Of a stretch of DNA of 26,408 nt, positions 6,944-14,252 are shown one piece after another; positions within the stretch are counted from its first letter, which is position 1; each line of letters opens with the position of its first letter. The DNA is from Clostridia bacterium (lineage in GTDB: Bacteria > Bacillota > Clostridia > Oscillospirales > Acutalibacteraceae), in contig CAAGJN010000078.1 in NCBI GenBank assembly GCA_900770255.1, positions 1 to 26,408 on the forward strand, in the 5' to 3' direction. The notes under the pieces are model-generated. The model was not told where the DNA came from. It searched no databases and worked only from the letters and a program-made list of their open reading frames with translations. A program made the translations under genes and the position numbers.

Positions 6944-9157
6944 ATGGCGCGTCCGTTTACTGTAATTGGGTTTACGTTATTTTTTGCGCTGGCGCTTATA
7001 TTTGAAGCGGGTCAGAGGGCGGCGATTGTTCTCATATCGGCAGCAGTTGCCGCCTTTGTCTTTTCGATCTTTTTCAAAAGTGCGCGGCGTGATTTCGTTG
7101 TGCCCGTAGCCGCTGTAACAGTAATTATTGCAGTTTTGCTTTCCTTTTCGGCGGGACTTGTGCCTGCTGAGGCGTCGGAGCTCTATGCCGACGGTGTCCA
7201 CTGTGTGCGCGCGAGCGTCGTTTCGCTTGAGGAACAGAAGTATGGGCGCTTTTATACGCAGATCAAAACTTCCGAAATAGACGGAGAGCCGTATGAAATA
7301 AACCTGCGTCTCTCATCAAAAGAAAGTCTGGACGCCGAGCCGTATGATATCGTGGAGGGCAGTTTTCAGCTGTATGACCTCGGCCAAACCGAGGATGCGA
7401 GGAACTACTATCTGTCCGAAAATGTGTTTATGGGCTGCTATTCAAAGGGCGAGATAAGCGTTTCAAAGCCCGATAAGCGGCCGCTCGGCTATTATCCGCT
7501 CGCAATGCGTGCAAAAATAAAGACTTCCCTTTCGCAGCTCATGCCAGGGGAGAAGGGCGCGCTCGCAACGGCGCTTCTGATCGGCGACAAGTCGCAGCTC
7601 CCGAAAAGCATTTCTTCCGCTTTTTCGGCCGCGGGTATATCGCACCTTATCGCTGTCTCAGGCCTGCACCTGTCTATCTGGTGCCTGTTTATACTCAAGA
7701 TTTTTGATCTTTTTCATCTCCGGGGCAGGGCCGGCACGCTGCTCTCGGCAGCGTTTGTGGTCATATTCATGGCCGTGTCCGGCTTTACATATTCGGTTAT
7801 GCGCTCGGGCTTTATGATGCTTGTCATGCTTCTGGGGCGGCTTATATCAAAGCAGTCCGACTCGCTCAACTCGCTTGGCATCGCGCTTACCGTACTGTGC
7901 TTTGTCAATCCGTATTGCGTTATGAGTCTCGGACTCAGGCTTTCATTTCTCTCGACGCTCGGCATAATTGCCGGCTTCGGAAATCTCAATTTTCCGCTCG
8001 ACGGTGCTATATCGAGGCTTAACAACAGATATCTGCGCAGTATCGCGGGTCTGTTCTTCGGCTCTGTCAGAAGCACGGCTCTTGCCTGTGCGTTCACGCT
8101 GCCCGTCATGATACTGGATCTGAAAAAGATTTCCCTTTTGTCGATACCGTCAAACCTTATTTTGAATATTCCGGCTTCTGTGTGCATGATACTCTCGGGT
8201 CTTGCGGTGCTGACTTCGCTCACCGTGCGCCTGTCTGTTCTTACGGCGGCCTTTTCGGATATAGCGGGCGTATGCGCCTCATTTGTTATAAAAACTGCAA
8301 AGTCGCTTTCGGCCCTGCCGTATTCGACGATAAATGCGTCGTCGATTGTTTTTTCGCTGTGGCTGATTTTTGCGCTGACAGTGCTTGCGGCAGCCGTTCT
8401 TATCTATAGGTTTGCAAAGAAAAACGGAATTCGTGCGTCAGTCGTAATATGTGCCGTTACGTTTGCGGCAACCTGCGCCGGCTCGTTTGCATTTTCGCGC
8501 ATGACAACGAGTATCACCGTTGTTGACGTCGGAAACGGCTCGGCGGTAGTGGTTTCGTCAGGCGGCAAAACCGCTCTGCTCGGCTGCGGAGGAGACAGCT
8601 ATTTTGCACTCTCCAATATAGAATCGGCGCTTGAGGATGCCGGCGAAGGCAGTCTCGATCTTCTGCTCATTCCGCGCATATCCGAGGCTGAAAGCTCGCT
8701 CGCCCTCGATGTTATCGACAGCTTTTCGCCGGAGTATATACTTGCGGGCGAGACAGATGCCGATCTCAGTTCGATTCTTAAAATCGAAAACTATTCTCTC
8801 GCGCCGCACGCCCAAATACAGCTCGGCGATGCCATGCTAAGATATGATACGACCGAAAATTCAAGCACGGCGGTGCTCGAAACCGACGAAGCCGATGTGC
8901 TCATAGTGTTTAAGCCCTCCGGGGTGTCGGTGGGAGAGAATGAAAAGGATATATTGATCCTGCGCGAAAATCTGCCGCGCGGCGTCGCTCCGGCCGAATA
9001 TAAGCTGACGGTGCTCTCGGCTGACGAGAGCCGCTCTCAAACGGTTATGGGCAAGCTCATTTCGCTTGGCGCGAACGCCTATGCGACGGCCGGACAGGGC
9101 AGCATAAAGCTGACTGTGCTCCCGTCAGGGAAGATACTCACAGAAAGGATGGAATAA
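6944..9157 (+). CDS. comEC: ComEC/Rec2 family DNA-uptake channel with degenerate MBL-like domain
   Basis: A 737-aa polytopic membrane protein that in competent bacteria forms the channel for single-stranded DNA. The N-terminus has hydrophobic segments (about 5-70) and a soluble DUF4131-like OB region (about 80-160). The competence domain starts at about residue 205 (TALLIGDKSQLP) and includes SHLIAVSGLHLSI (232-244). Several more membrane segments run to about residue 515. The C-terminal part (about 522-737) has the position and fold pattern of the ComEC metallo-beta-lactamase domain. However, DVGQGD has become DVGNGS, and the HxHxDH metal motif is replaced by PRISEAESS. The ribosome site is weak. 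The stop TAA directly touches the ATG of holA, implying coupling. No other competence genes are in the window. Confidence 0.88.
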   Translation: MARPFTVIGFTLFFALALIFEAGQRAAIVLISAAVAAFVFSIFFKSARRDFVVPVAAVTVIIAVLLSFSAGLVPAEASELYADGVHCVRASVVSLEEQKYGRFYTQIKTSEIDGEPYEINLRLSSKESLDAEPYDIVEGSFQLYDLGQTEDARNYYLSENVFMGCYSKGEISVSKPDKRPLGYYPLAMRAKIKTSLSQLMPGEKGALATALLIGDKSQLPKSISSAFSAAGISHLIAVSGLHLSIWCLFILKIFDLFHLRGRAGTLLSAAFVVIFMAVSGFTYSVMRSGFMMLVMLLGRLISKQSDSLNSLGIALTVLCFVNPYCVMSLGLRLSFLSTLGIIAGFGNLNFPLDGAISRLNNRYLRSIAGLFFGSVRSTALACAFTLPVMILDLKKISLLSIPSNLILNIPASVCMILSGLAVLTSLTVRLSVLTAAFSDIAGVCASFVIKTAKSLSALPYSTINASSIVFSLWLIFALTVLAAAVLIYRFAKKNGIRASVVICAVTFAATCAGSFAFSRMTTSITVVDVGNGSAVVVSSGGKTALLGCGGDSYFALSNIESALEDAGEGSLDLLLIPRISEAESSLALDVIDSFSPEYILAGETDADLSSILKIENYSLAPHAQIQLGDAMLRYDTTENSSTAVLETDEADVLIVFKPSGVSVGENEKDILILRENLPRGVAPAEYKLTVLSADESRSQTVMGKLISLGANAYATAGQGSIKLTVLPSGKILTERME

Positions 9158-10207
9158 ATGGCAACTCTCGGCGAAAAAGAGATAAAGGCGCGCATAAGAA
9201 GCGGCGAGATTGGCGGCGCTTACTTGTTCTTCGGCACCGAGAGCTATCTCAAGGAGTTCTATTCGGGCAAGCTCAGGGAGAAGGCCGTCAGCGCGGATTT
9301 TGCAGATTTCAATTACCATTTTTTCGACGGATCCGCGTGCAGCTTTGAGGAAATTTCGCAGGCAGTCGAAGCTTTTCCGATGATGAGCGAGTCCACTTGC
9401 GTATATGTTAAGGATCTGCCGATTGATACGCTTGACGCCTCGTCGCGCGACAGCCTCGAAAAGCTTATAAGTGACGTCCCGGACTATTGCACATTGATAT
9501 TTTTCTTTGGCAAGGCCGATCCGGCTCTGCGTAAGAATGATAAAGCAAAGCGCGTCATAGCGCTTTTTGAGAAGTACGGCAGCGCAGTCGAGCTCAACAG
9601 GAGGACTGCTCATGAGCTTTCAAAGATGCTTGTCGGAGCGGCGGAGAAGCGCGGAGCTCAACTCAGTCAGAAAAACGCGGAGTACCTTGTAAGCTGCGTC
9701 GGAGACGATATGATAACGCTGCTCAATGAGATTGAAAAACTGTCGGCATATGCTGAAGGGCGTGAGATAACCCGCGCGGATATTGACCTGCTGTGTATTA
9801 AAACGATCGAGGCTACCGCATTTGATTTGGCAAAGTATATCATCGCAGATAATTTTGACAAGGCTTATTCGACGCTCAATATTCTTTTTGCACAGCGAGC
9901 CGACGTTATGATGATAATGGGCGCGGTGATCTCCGCGTTCGTTGATATCTACCGTGTCAAGATCAGCGTCGCGGCGGGATACAGAGCCACTAAGCCCGCT
10001 GAAATATTCAATTACCGCGGCCGCGAGTTCAGGCTGACGAACGTCTCGCGCCATGTTTCTTTGCTGAGCGTCAAAGCGCTGAGAAAATGTCTCGACGAGC
10101 TGCACAGAGCCGATACTCTTCTCAAAAGCTCGGCGATAGATAACAGGGTGGTTATGGAGGAGCTGCTCGTCAGGCTTTTCATTGCCATTCAGTCAGACAG
10201 GAACTGA
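9158..10207 (+). CDS. holA: DNA polymerase III subunit delta
   Basis: A 349-aa clamp-loader subunit that opens the beta sliding clamp during DNA replication. The N-terminus (YLFFGTESYLKEFY at about residues 22-35) is the degenerate AAA+ nucleotide-binding region typical of HolA. The middle has LNRRTAHELSKML and the DDMITLLNEIEKLSAYAEGR segment, and the C-terminal helical collar ends in LLKSSAIDNRVVMEELLVRL. Length fits the family (about 340). AAAGGA lies eight bases before the ATG, inside the 3' end of comEC. The order comEC-holA is common in Firmicutes, which supports both names. Confidence 0.93.
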   Translation: MATLGEKEIKARIRSGEIGGAYLFFGTESYLKEFYSGKLREKAVSADFADFNYHFFDGSACSFEEISQAVEAFPMMSESTCVYVKDLPIDTLDASSRDSLEKLISDVPDYCTLIFFFGKADPALRKNDKAKRVIALFEKYGSAVELNRRTAHELSKMLVGAAEKRGAQLSQKNAEYLVSCVGDDMITLLNEIEKLSAYAEGREITRADIDLLCIKTIEATAFDLAKYIIADNFDKAYSTLNILFAQRADVMMIMGAVISAFVDIYRVKISVAAGYRATKPAEIFNYRGREFRLTNVSRHVSLLSVKALRKCLDELHRADTLLKSSAIDNRVVMEELLVRLFIAIQSDRN

Positions 10208-10213
10208 TTTTTT

Positions 10214-10840
10214 ATGATTAAGATAAAACAGGCGGTCATAGTCGAGGGAAAGTACGATAAGATAAAGCTTTCATCCGTGCTTGATACCGTTATAATTCAG
10301 ACCGACGGCTTCGGCGTATTCAGGGATAAGGAGAAGCAGAGGCTGATCCGCAGGCTTGCTCAGACGCGCGGGATAGTCATCCTGACGGACAGCGATGCCG
10401 CAGGATTTAAAATTCGCTCTTTTATCGGTGGCAGCGTTCCGAAGGACAGCGTGCGCCACGCCTATATACCGGATATTTTTGGCAAAGAGCGCCGCAAGGA
10501 CGCGCCCTCGAAGGAGGGAAAGCTCGGAGTCGAGGGTATAAATACGGATGTTCTGCTTGAGGCGCTCACGCGCGCCGGAGTAATCTGCGAAAGCACGCAG
10601 GAGAAGAGCCGTGAGGTGACGGTGGCGGATCTGTATGAGGCAGGGCTCAGCGGCAAGGCGGACAGCGCCGCGCGCCGCAGGGAATTTTTGCGCAGCCTGT
10701 CGCTGCCGGAGCGGCTTTCAACGAGTTCGCTTGTTGAGCTCATAAACGTGTTTATGACTTACGATGAATTTCAGGATCAGATAAAAAATTTTTCAAAAAG
10801 CGGGGATGATACTAATGATCAGAATAGGCAGCGGATATGA
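10214..10840 (+). CDS. rnmV: Toprim/DUF4093 protein, RNase M5-like
   Basis: A 208-aa protein with an N-terminal Toprim domain and a C-terminal DUF4093-like region, the architecture of RNase M5, which trims 5S rRNA precursor. The catalytic Glu is in VIVEGKYDK (Glu11), and the DxD pair is in LTDSDAAG (Asp59, Asp61). The substrate role is inferred from the family. It begins six bases after holA and overlaps the start of ispF by 26 bases, so translation is probably coupled. The C-terminus (SFSKSGDDTN region) is short and charged. Another Toprim nuclease function cannot be excluded. Confidence 0.85.
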   Translation: MIKIKQAVIVEGKYDKIKLSSVLDTVIIQTDGFGVFRDKEKQRLIRRLAQTRGIVILTDSDAAGFKIRSFIGGSVPKDSVRHAYIPDIFGKERRKDAPSKEGKLGVEGINTDVLLEALTRAGVICESTQEKSREVTVADLYEAGLSGKADSAARRREFLRSLSLPERLSTSSLVELINVFMTYDEFQDQIKNFSKSGDDTNDQNRQRI

Positions 10841-11288
10841 TGTTCATAGGCTTGCAGAAGGCAGAAAACTGATAATCGGCGGCGTGGATATCCCATACAA
10901 ATTAGGGCTTCTCGGACACTCGGACGCCGATGTGCTGCTGCACAGCATCAGCGACGCTCTGCTCGGAGCCGCTGCAATGGGCGATATTGGCTGCCTCTTC
11001 CCCGATAACGACGAAAAATACAAGGGGGCGGACAGTCTGGATCTCCTTCGCGAGGTTGTGCGAGTTGTCGGCGAAGCGGGCTGGCATGTTGTAAATATCG
11101 ACTCTACTGTCGCCGCGCAGGCTCCGAAGCTTCGTCCTTATATCGACGCAATGCGCCGCAATATAGCCGATGCGTGCTCGATTGACGTCTCCTGCGTCAG
11201 TGTCAAGGCTACCACCGAGGAGGGCCTTGGCTTTACCGGACGCGGAGAGGGGATAAGCGCTTGCGCAGTTTGCCTGCTTGAGAAGTAA
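10815..11288 (+). CDS. ispF: 2-C-methyl-D-erythritol 2,4-cyclodiphosphate synthase
   Basis: This enzyme of the MEP isoprenoid pathway converts CDP-ME 2-phosphate to MEcPP with release of CMP. The metal ligands Asp9 and His11 (GSGYDVH) and His43 (DADVLLH) are present, as is the active-site GHSDADV loop (34-40). The C-terminal TTEEGLGFTGRGEGISA is the standard signature. With the ATG at 10815 the protein is 157 aa, the usual length, and GGGGA lies upstream. An ATG three codons earlier, at 10806, overlaps that ribosome site. The first 26 bases overlap the end of the Toprim gene. No other MEP genes are adjacent. Confidence 0.96.
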   Translation: MIRIGSGYDVHRLAEGRKLIIGGVDIPYKLGLLGHSDADVLLHSISDALLGAAAMGDIGCLFPDNDEKYKGADSLDLLREVVRVVGEAGWHVVNIDSTVAAQAPKLRPYIDAMRRNIADACSIDVSCVSVKATTEEGLGFTGRGEGISACAVCLLEK

Positions 11289-11289
11289 T

Positions 11290-11318
11290 TTGATTTTTGA
11301 GCCCGTTTATGTTATCAT
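11290..11318 (+). promoter_or_regulatory. Promoter of cdaA-cdaR
   Basis: TTGATT (11290-11295), a 17-base spacer and TATCAT (11313-11318) place a start near 11325, right after the ispF stop. This gives cdaAR a promoter separate from the upstream operon. It also means a GTG at 11324 could not be the start codon for this transcript, favouring the ATG at 11342. Confidence 0.65.
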
Positions 11319-11341
11319 AAGCAGTGAAGAGAGGTTTACCT

Positions 11342-12223
11342 ATGTTTACTGAAAAGATTACGTCTCTCTGGGATCAGTTGAAGGTAGTTTTTTCTGACTT
11401 CGCGTTTACTGATTTCCTGGATATCTGCCTCGTTGCGTTTATTTTATATAATGTTGTCAAGCTTATCCGTGAGACTAAGGCGATCCAGCTTGCCAAGGGT
11501 CTGCTGCTTCTCGGTGTGGCTTATCTCGCTATATATCTGCTTGACATGCAGGCGAGCAAATATCTGTTTCAGAAGGTGTTCGGCGAAATTATAATTGTCC
11601 TTGTCATTCTCTTCCAGCCGGAGCTGCGGCATATGCTCGAGTCAGTCGGCAGGCGCAGCATCACAAGGCTCAATCTTTTCGGCTTCAAGGATGAATCGCT
11701 CGAGCGCGACGAGAGAATAAAATCGTCTATTTATGCTGTCTGCAAGGCCTGCCAGAGCATGGCTGAGAGCAAGACCGGCGCTCTGATAGTCTTTGAGCAT
11801 GACACCATGCTCGGAGATATCACAAAGAGCGGGACTCAGCTCGACGCTGTCGTTTCGCGCGAGCTCATAGGCAATATTTTCTATTACGGATCTCCGCTGC
11901 ACGACGGTGCGGTAGTGATCCGTGACGGCAGAGTAGTCGCGGCAGGCTGCGTCCTGCCTCTGAGCCAGAAAGAAATTTTTGACAGCCAGCTCGGCACGCG
12001 CCACAGAGCCGCCATCGGCATGAGCGAGCAGAGCGACGCCATGGTTGTTGTCACTTCTGAGGAGTCCGGTACTATCTCTATCGCCCTTAAAGGCTCGCTG
12101 ACGAGAAATGTTACGGATTCCGAGCTTCGTGAACGTCTCGTTCGTTATCTATGCTCAGATCAGCAGGGCGACAAGAGCGCTCAGAAGGGAATACGCAAGC
12201 TGTTCGGAGGTTTAAAGAAATGA
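11342..12223 (+). CDS. cdaA: Diadenylate cyclase CdaA (c-di-AMP synthase)
   Basis: A membrane-bound 293-aa enzyme that joins two ATP into cyclic di-AMP, an essential second messenger for osmotic and cell-wall control in Firmicutes. The N-terminus has three hydrophobic segments (about 24-41, 50-68 and 80-92). The cytoplasmic DAC domain follows, with both catalytic signatures: DGA (188-190, in SPLHDGAVVI) and RHR (220-222, in GTRHRAAIG). GAGG lies upstream of the ATG at 11342; the earlier GTG at 11324 is at the likely transcription start. The TGA overlaps the ATG of cdaR by four bases, so the pair is coupled. In other Firmicutes glmM follows; it is absent here. Confidence 0.96.
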   Translation: MFTEKITSLWDQLKVVFSDFAFTDFLDICLVAFILYNVVKLIRETKAIQLAKGLLLLGVAYLAIYLLDMQASKYLFQKVFGEIIIVLVILFQPELRHMLESVGRRSITRLNLFGFKDESLERDERIKSSIYAVCKACQSMAESKTGALIVFEHDTMLGDITKSGTQLDAVVSRELIGNIFYYGSPLHDGAVVIRDGRVVAAGCVLPLSQKEIFDSQLGTRHRAAIGMSEQSDAMVVVTSEESGTISIALKGSLTRNVTDSELRERLVRYLCSDQQGDKSAQKGIRKLFGGLKK

Positions 12224-13509
12224 AAAAGAAAAAATTAAACCTCAAAAATTTGATATATGATAACCGTTTTGTGCTGGCGCTCTCGATTGTGGCGGCGGTC
12301 ATAATATGGATAGTTGTCGCTATTCAGGCGACCCCCGAGGACGACCGTATAATAAAGGATGTTCCGGTCAAAATAGAGATCTCCAACAACGTCTCAAACC
12401 TCGGGCTTCAGACCTTCGGCGACACCGACTTTACGGTCGATGTCAAGGTTCACGGCAAGCGTTATGAGGTTGCTGAAAGCGTGCTGACTAAGGACGATAT
12501 CGTTGCCGTTGCAAAGACGAACTATGTCGATTCAGCCGGCAGTAAGACTCTCAAGGTTGAGGTCACGGCCAAGGATCCCGGCAAGGCGAATTATGAGATA
12601 GTCTCGTGGTCGTCGAGCACGGTCACCGTGTATTTCGACTATTATAAAGAAGGGGAGTATACTCTCCAGACCGATCTCAAGTATGATGATACTTCCTATG
12701 TCCCGAGCGGATATTTTGCCGATACGCCCGTGCTCTCGGTCAATACTGTCAAGCTTTCGGGCCCGGTTACTGAGATGGATCAGATCGACCGCGTCGTGGC
12801 GCGCGTCAAGCTTGATAAGAAGATCAGCACGACCACTACGTTTGACGCAGAGATAATCGCGCTGAGCGAGTACGGTGGTAAGCTCCAGTATATAACCGTC
12901 AACGACGGACTTGACGATATAACCATGACGCTGCCCGTTTATAAACAGGCGACAATGCCGACTACCGTTACCTTCAAGAACGCGCCGTCCGCTTATTCGG
13001 GCAACCCGCCGTCGTTTACCTGCAGCCCGTCGGAGCTTGATTTTATGATGGACGAGACGTCCCTTGCTAATATGACGGAGCTTACTGTGGCCGAAATTGA
13101 TTTCTATCTTCTCGGCGCGGGCAAAAATGAGATAAAGATTGATCTCACAACGCTCAAAGGCGTCAAGGTGCTCGGAGATGCCAAGGTGCTCACGGTCACG
13201 GTCAACATGACCGGTGTGACCTCGAAAAAGAGCACAGTCAGCGCAAATAATATCACTTTCAGAAACGTGCCTACCGGATATCAGGCGGTTGTTACGCAGT
13301 CCAAGATATCTTCTGTAGAGGTCGTGGGCCCAAAAGCTGATCTCGATAATATCACTTCGGATCAGTTGTTCGCGGAAGTGGATCTAAGCAGTGTGGATGT
13401 GTCGAACTCTTACGGCACGGCTTATGCGCGGGCTTATGTCAAGGACAGTGATACCTGCTGGGTGCACAACAGATATGAGGTCAGCTACAGACTCGAAAAA
13501 GTGGAGTAA
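12220..13509 (+). CDS. cdaR: CdaR, YbbR-domain regulator of CdaA
   Basis: A 429-aa protein with one N-terminal membrane segment (about residues 16-36, LALSIVAAVIIWIVVAIQAT) preceded by a Lys-rich cytoplasmic tail. An extracytoplasmic region of repeated YbbR domains follows; units start around DVPVKIEI, DLKYDDTSY, LPVYKQATM and NNITFRNVP. YbbR proteins encoded next to cdaA bind the cyclase and modulate c-di-AMP output. The start was chosen at the ATG overlapping the cdaA stop (ATGA); an upstream in-frame ATG would lie inside cdaA. A strong terminator follows ten bases after the stop, so cdaA-cdaR is a two-gene unit. Confidence 0.93.
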   Translation: MKKKKLNLKNLIYDNRFVLALSIVAAVIIWIVVAIQATPEDDRIIKDVPVKIEISNNVSNLGLQTFGDTDFTVDVKVHGKRYEVAESVLTKDDIVAVAKTNYVDSAGSKTLKVEVTAKDPGKANYEIVSWSSSTVTVYFDYYKEGEYTLQTDLKYDDTSYVPSGYFADTPVLSVNTVKLSGPVTEMDQIDRVVARVKLDKKISTTTTFDAEIIALSEYGGKLQYITVNDGLDDITMTLPVYKQATMPTTVTFKNAPSAYSGNPPSFTCSPSELDFMMDETSLANMTELTVAEIDFYLLGAGKNEIKIDLTTLKGVKVLGDAKVLTVTVNMTGVTSKKSTVSANNITFRNVPTGYQAVVTQSKISSVEVVGPKADLDNITSDQLFAEVDLSSVDVSNSYGTAYARAYVKDSDTCWVHNRYEVSYRLEKVE

Positions 13510-13519
13510 AATCAATTGA

Positions 13520-13545
13520 GCCCTCCGCAGCAACGGAGGGCTTTT
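13520..13545 (+). terminator. Terminator of cdaA-cdaR
   Basis: GCCCTCCG (13520-13527) pairs with CGGAGGGC (13534-13541) over a 6-nt loop, followed by TTTT. Confidence 0.9.
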
Positions 13546-13552
13546 GCTATAT

Positions 13553-13590
13553 ACGCAAAACAGGGCTTCACACCTTTTGGTGTGAAGCCT
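13553..13590 (-). terminator. Terminator of the ireB operon
   Basis: GGCTTCACACC (13564-13574) pairs perfectly with GGTGTGAAGCC (13579-13589) over a 4-nt loop. Read on the minus strand it is followed by CTGTTTTGCG. It lies just downstream of the 97-aa gene and back-to-back with the cdaR terminator. Confidence 0.8.
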
Positions 13591-13599
13591 TGCTGAATG

Positions 13600-13893
13600 T
13601 TATGCTCTTTTCTGCAGCTCACGCTCGAGCCAGATAGCGCTGATATCGATCGCGCTGTAGAGGCCTCTGCGCTCCGCTTTTTTCAATATCCTGTCTCTGG
13701 GGCGAAGATTCTCGTCTGTGCTGACGAGCTGAACGAGCACCTTGTCCGAGAGCTCAACGCCGTTTACGTCCTTGGTGGAGGTAACCTGCATCATAATGAC
13801 GCACGGCTCATCCATGTATCCGTAATAAAGCGTGTTGTCTTTTCTCACAAGGGGGCGTCCCTTGTACATGAGAAGCTTCTTGTTTTCCGCCAC
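13600..13893 (-). CDS. Uncharacterised 97-aa protein downstream of ireB
   Basis: I do not recognise a named family. The protein starts MAENKKLLMYKGRPLVRKDN and appears as a compact, mostly beta-rich soluble domain (DEPCVIMMQVTS...VLVQLVSTD), followed by a basic stretch (RPRDRILKKAERRG) and a C-terminal helix (DISAIWLERELQKRA). There is no signal peptide, membrane segment or Cys cluster. The start is a GTG with GGAG nine bases upstream. It begins 33 bases after ireB without a terminator, so the two are probably cotranscribed. It is not the DUF1292 protein that often accompanies ireB. A role linked to IreB or envelope stress is only a positional guess. Confidence 0.8.
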   Translation of the reverse strand: MAENKKLLMYKGRPLVRKDNTLYYGYMDEPCVIMMQVTSTKDVNGVELSDKVLVQLVSTDENLRPRDRILKKAERRGLYSAIDISAIWLERELQKRA

Positions 13894-13926
13894 TCGAAGT
13901 CACTCCAATCAGGTTTATAGTTGCAC

Positions 13927-14181
13927 TTATTTGTTCTTGATACCGAGATAATCCTCAACCATGCTCTGCAGCAGCTCGTCTCTGTCGAGCTTGCGCACAA
14001 GGCTGCGAGCATTGTTGTGGGTGGTGATATAAGTCGGATCCTCTGAGAGAATGTAGCCTACTATCTGGCTGACAGAATTGTATCCCTTCTCGTTAAGTGC
14101 GTTGTAAACCTCGAGAAGTATCTTCTTCATTTCTTCATCGTTTTCATTCTTTATCGAGAACTGAATAGTCTCATCGGCCAT
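13927..14181 (-). CDS. ireB: IreB family regulatory phosphoprotein (UPF0297/DUF965)
   Basis: An 84-aa cytoplasmic protein of the IreB family. In Enterococcus it is a small phosphoprotein controlled by the kinase IreK and phosphatase IreP, and affects cephalosporin resistance. The family core is clear: EVYNALNEKGYNSVSQIVGY, then ILSEDPTYITTHNNARSLVRKL and DRDELLQSMVEDYL. Thr5 in MADETIQF matches the N-terminal Thr position phosphorylated in the family. GGAGG lies upstream of the ATG. It has its own promoter and is followed by the 97-aa gene. No PASTA kinase gene is in this window. The usual neighbours alaS and ruvX are not adjacent. Confidence 0.93.
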   Translation of the reverse strand: MADETIQFSIKNENDEEMKKILLEVYNALNEKGYNSVSQIVGYILSEDPTYITTHNNARSLVRKLDRDELLQSMVEDYLGIKNK

Positions 14182-14204
14182 GAATAACCACCTCCGTAAA
14201 TCTT

Positions 14205-14233
14205 ATTATATACCAAATCCCGCAGTAAAACAA
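14205..14233 (-). promoter_or_regulatory. Promoter of ireB
   Basis: On the minus strand, TTGTTT (14228-14233), a 17-base spacer and a perfect TATAAT (14205-14210) give a start near 14198, about 17 bases before the ireB ATG. No hairpin terminator is visible between pheT and this promoter, so some pheST readthrough is possible. Confidence 0.65.
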
Positions 14234-14252
14234 TGGTATTTTGAAAATTAAC

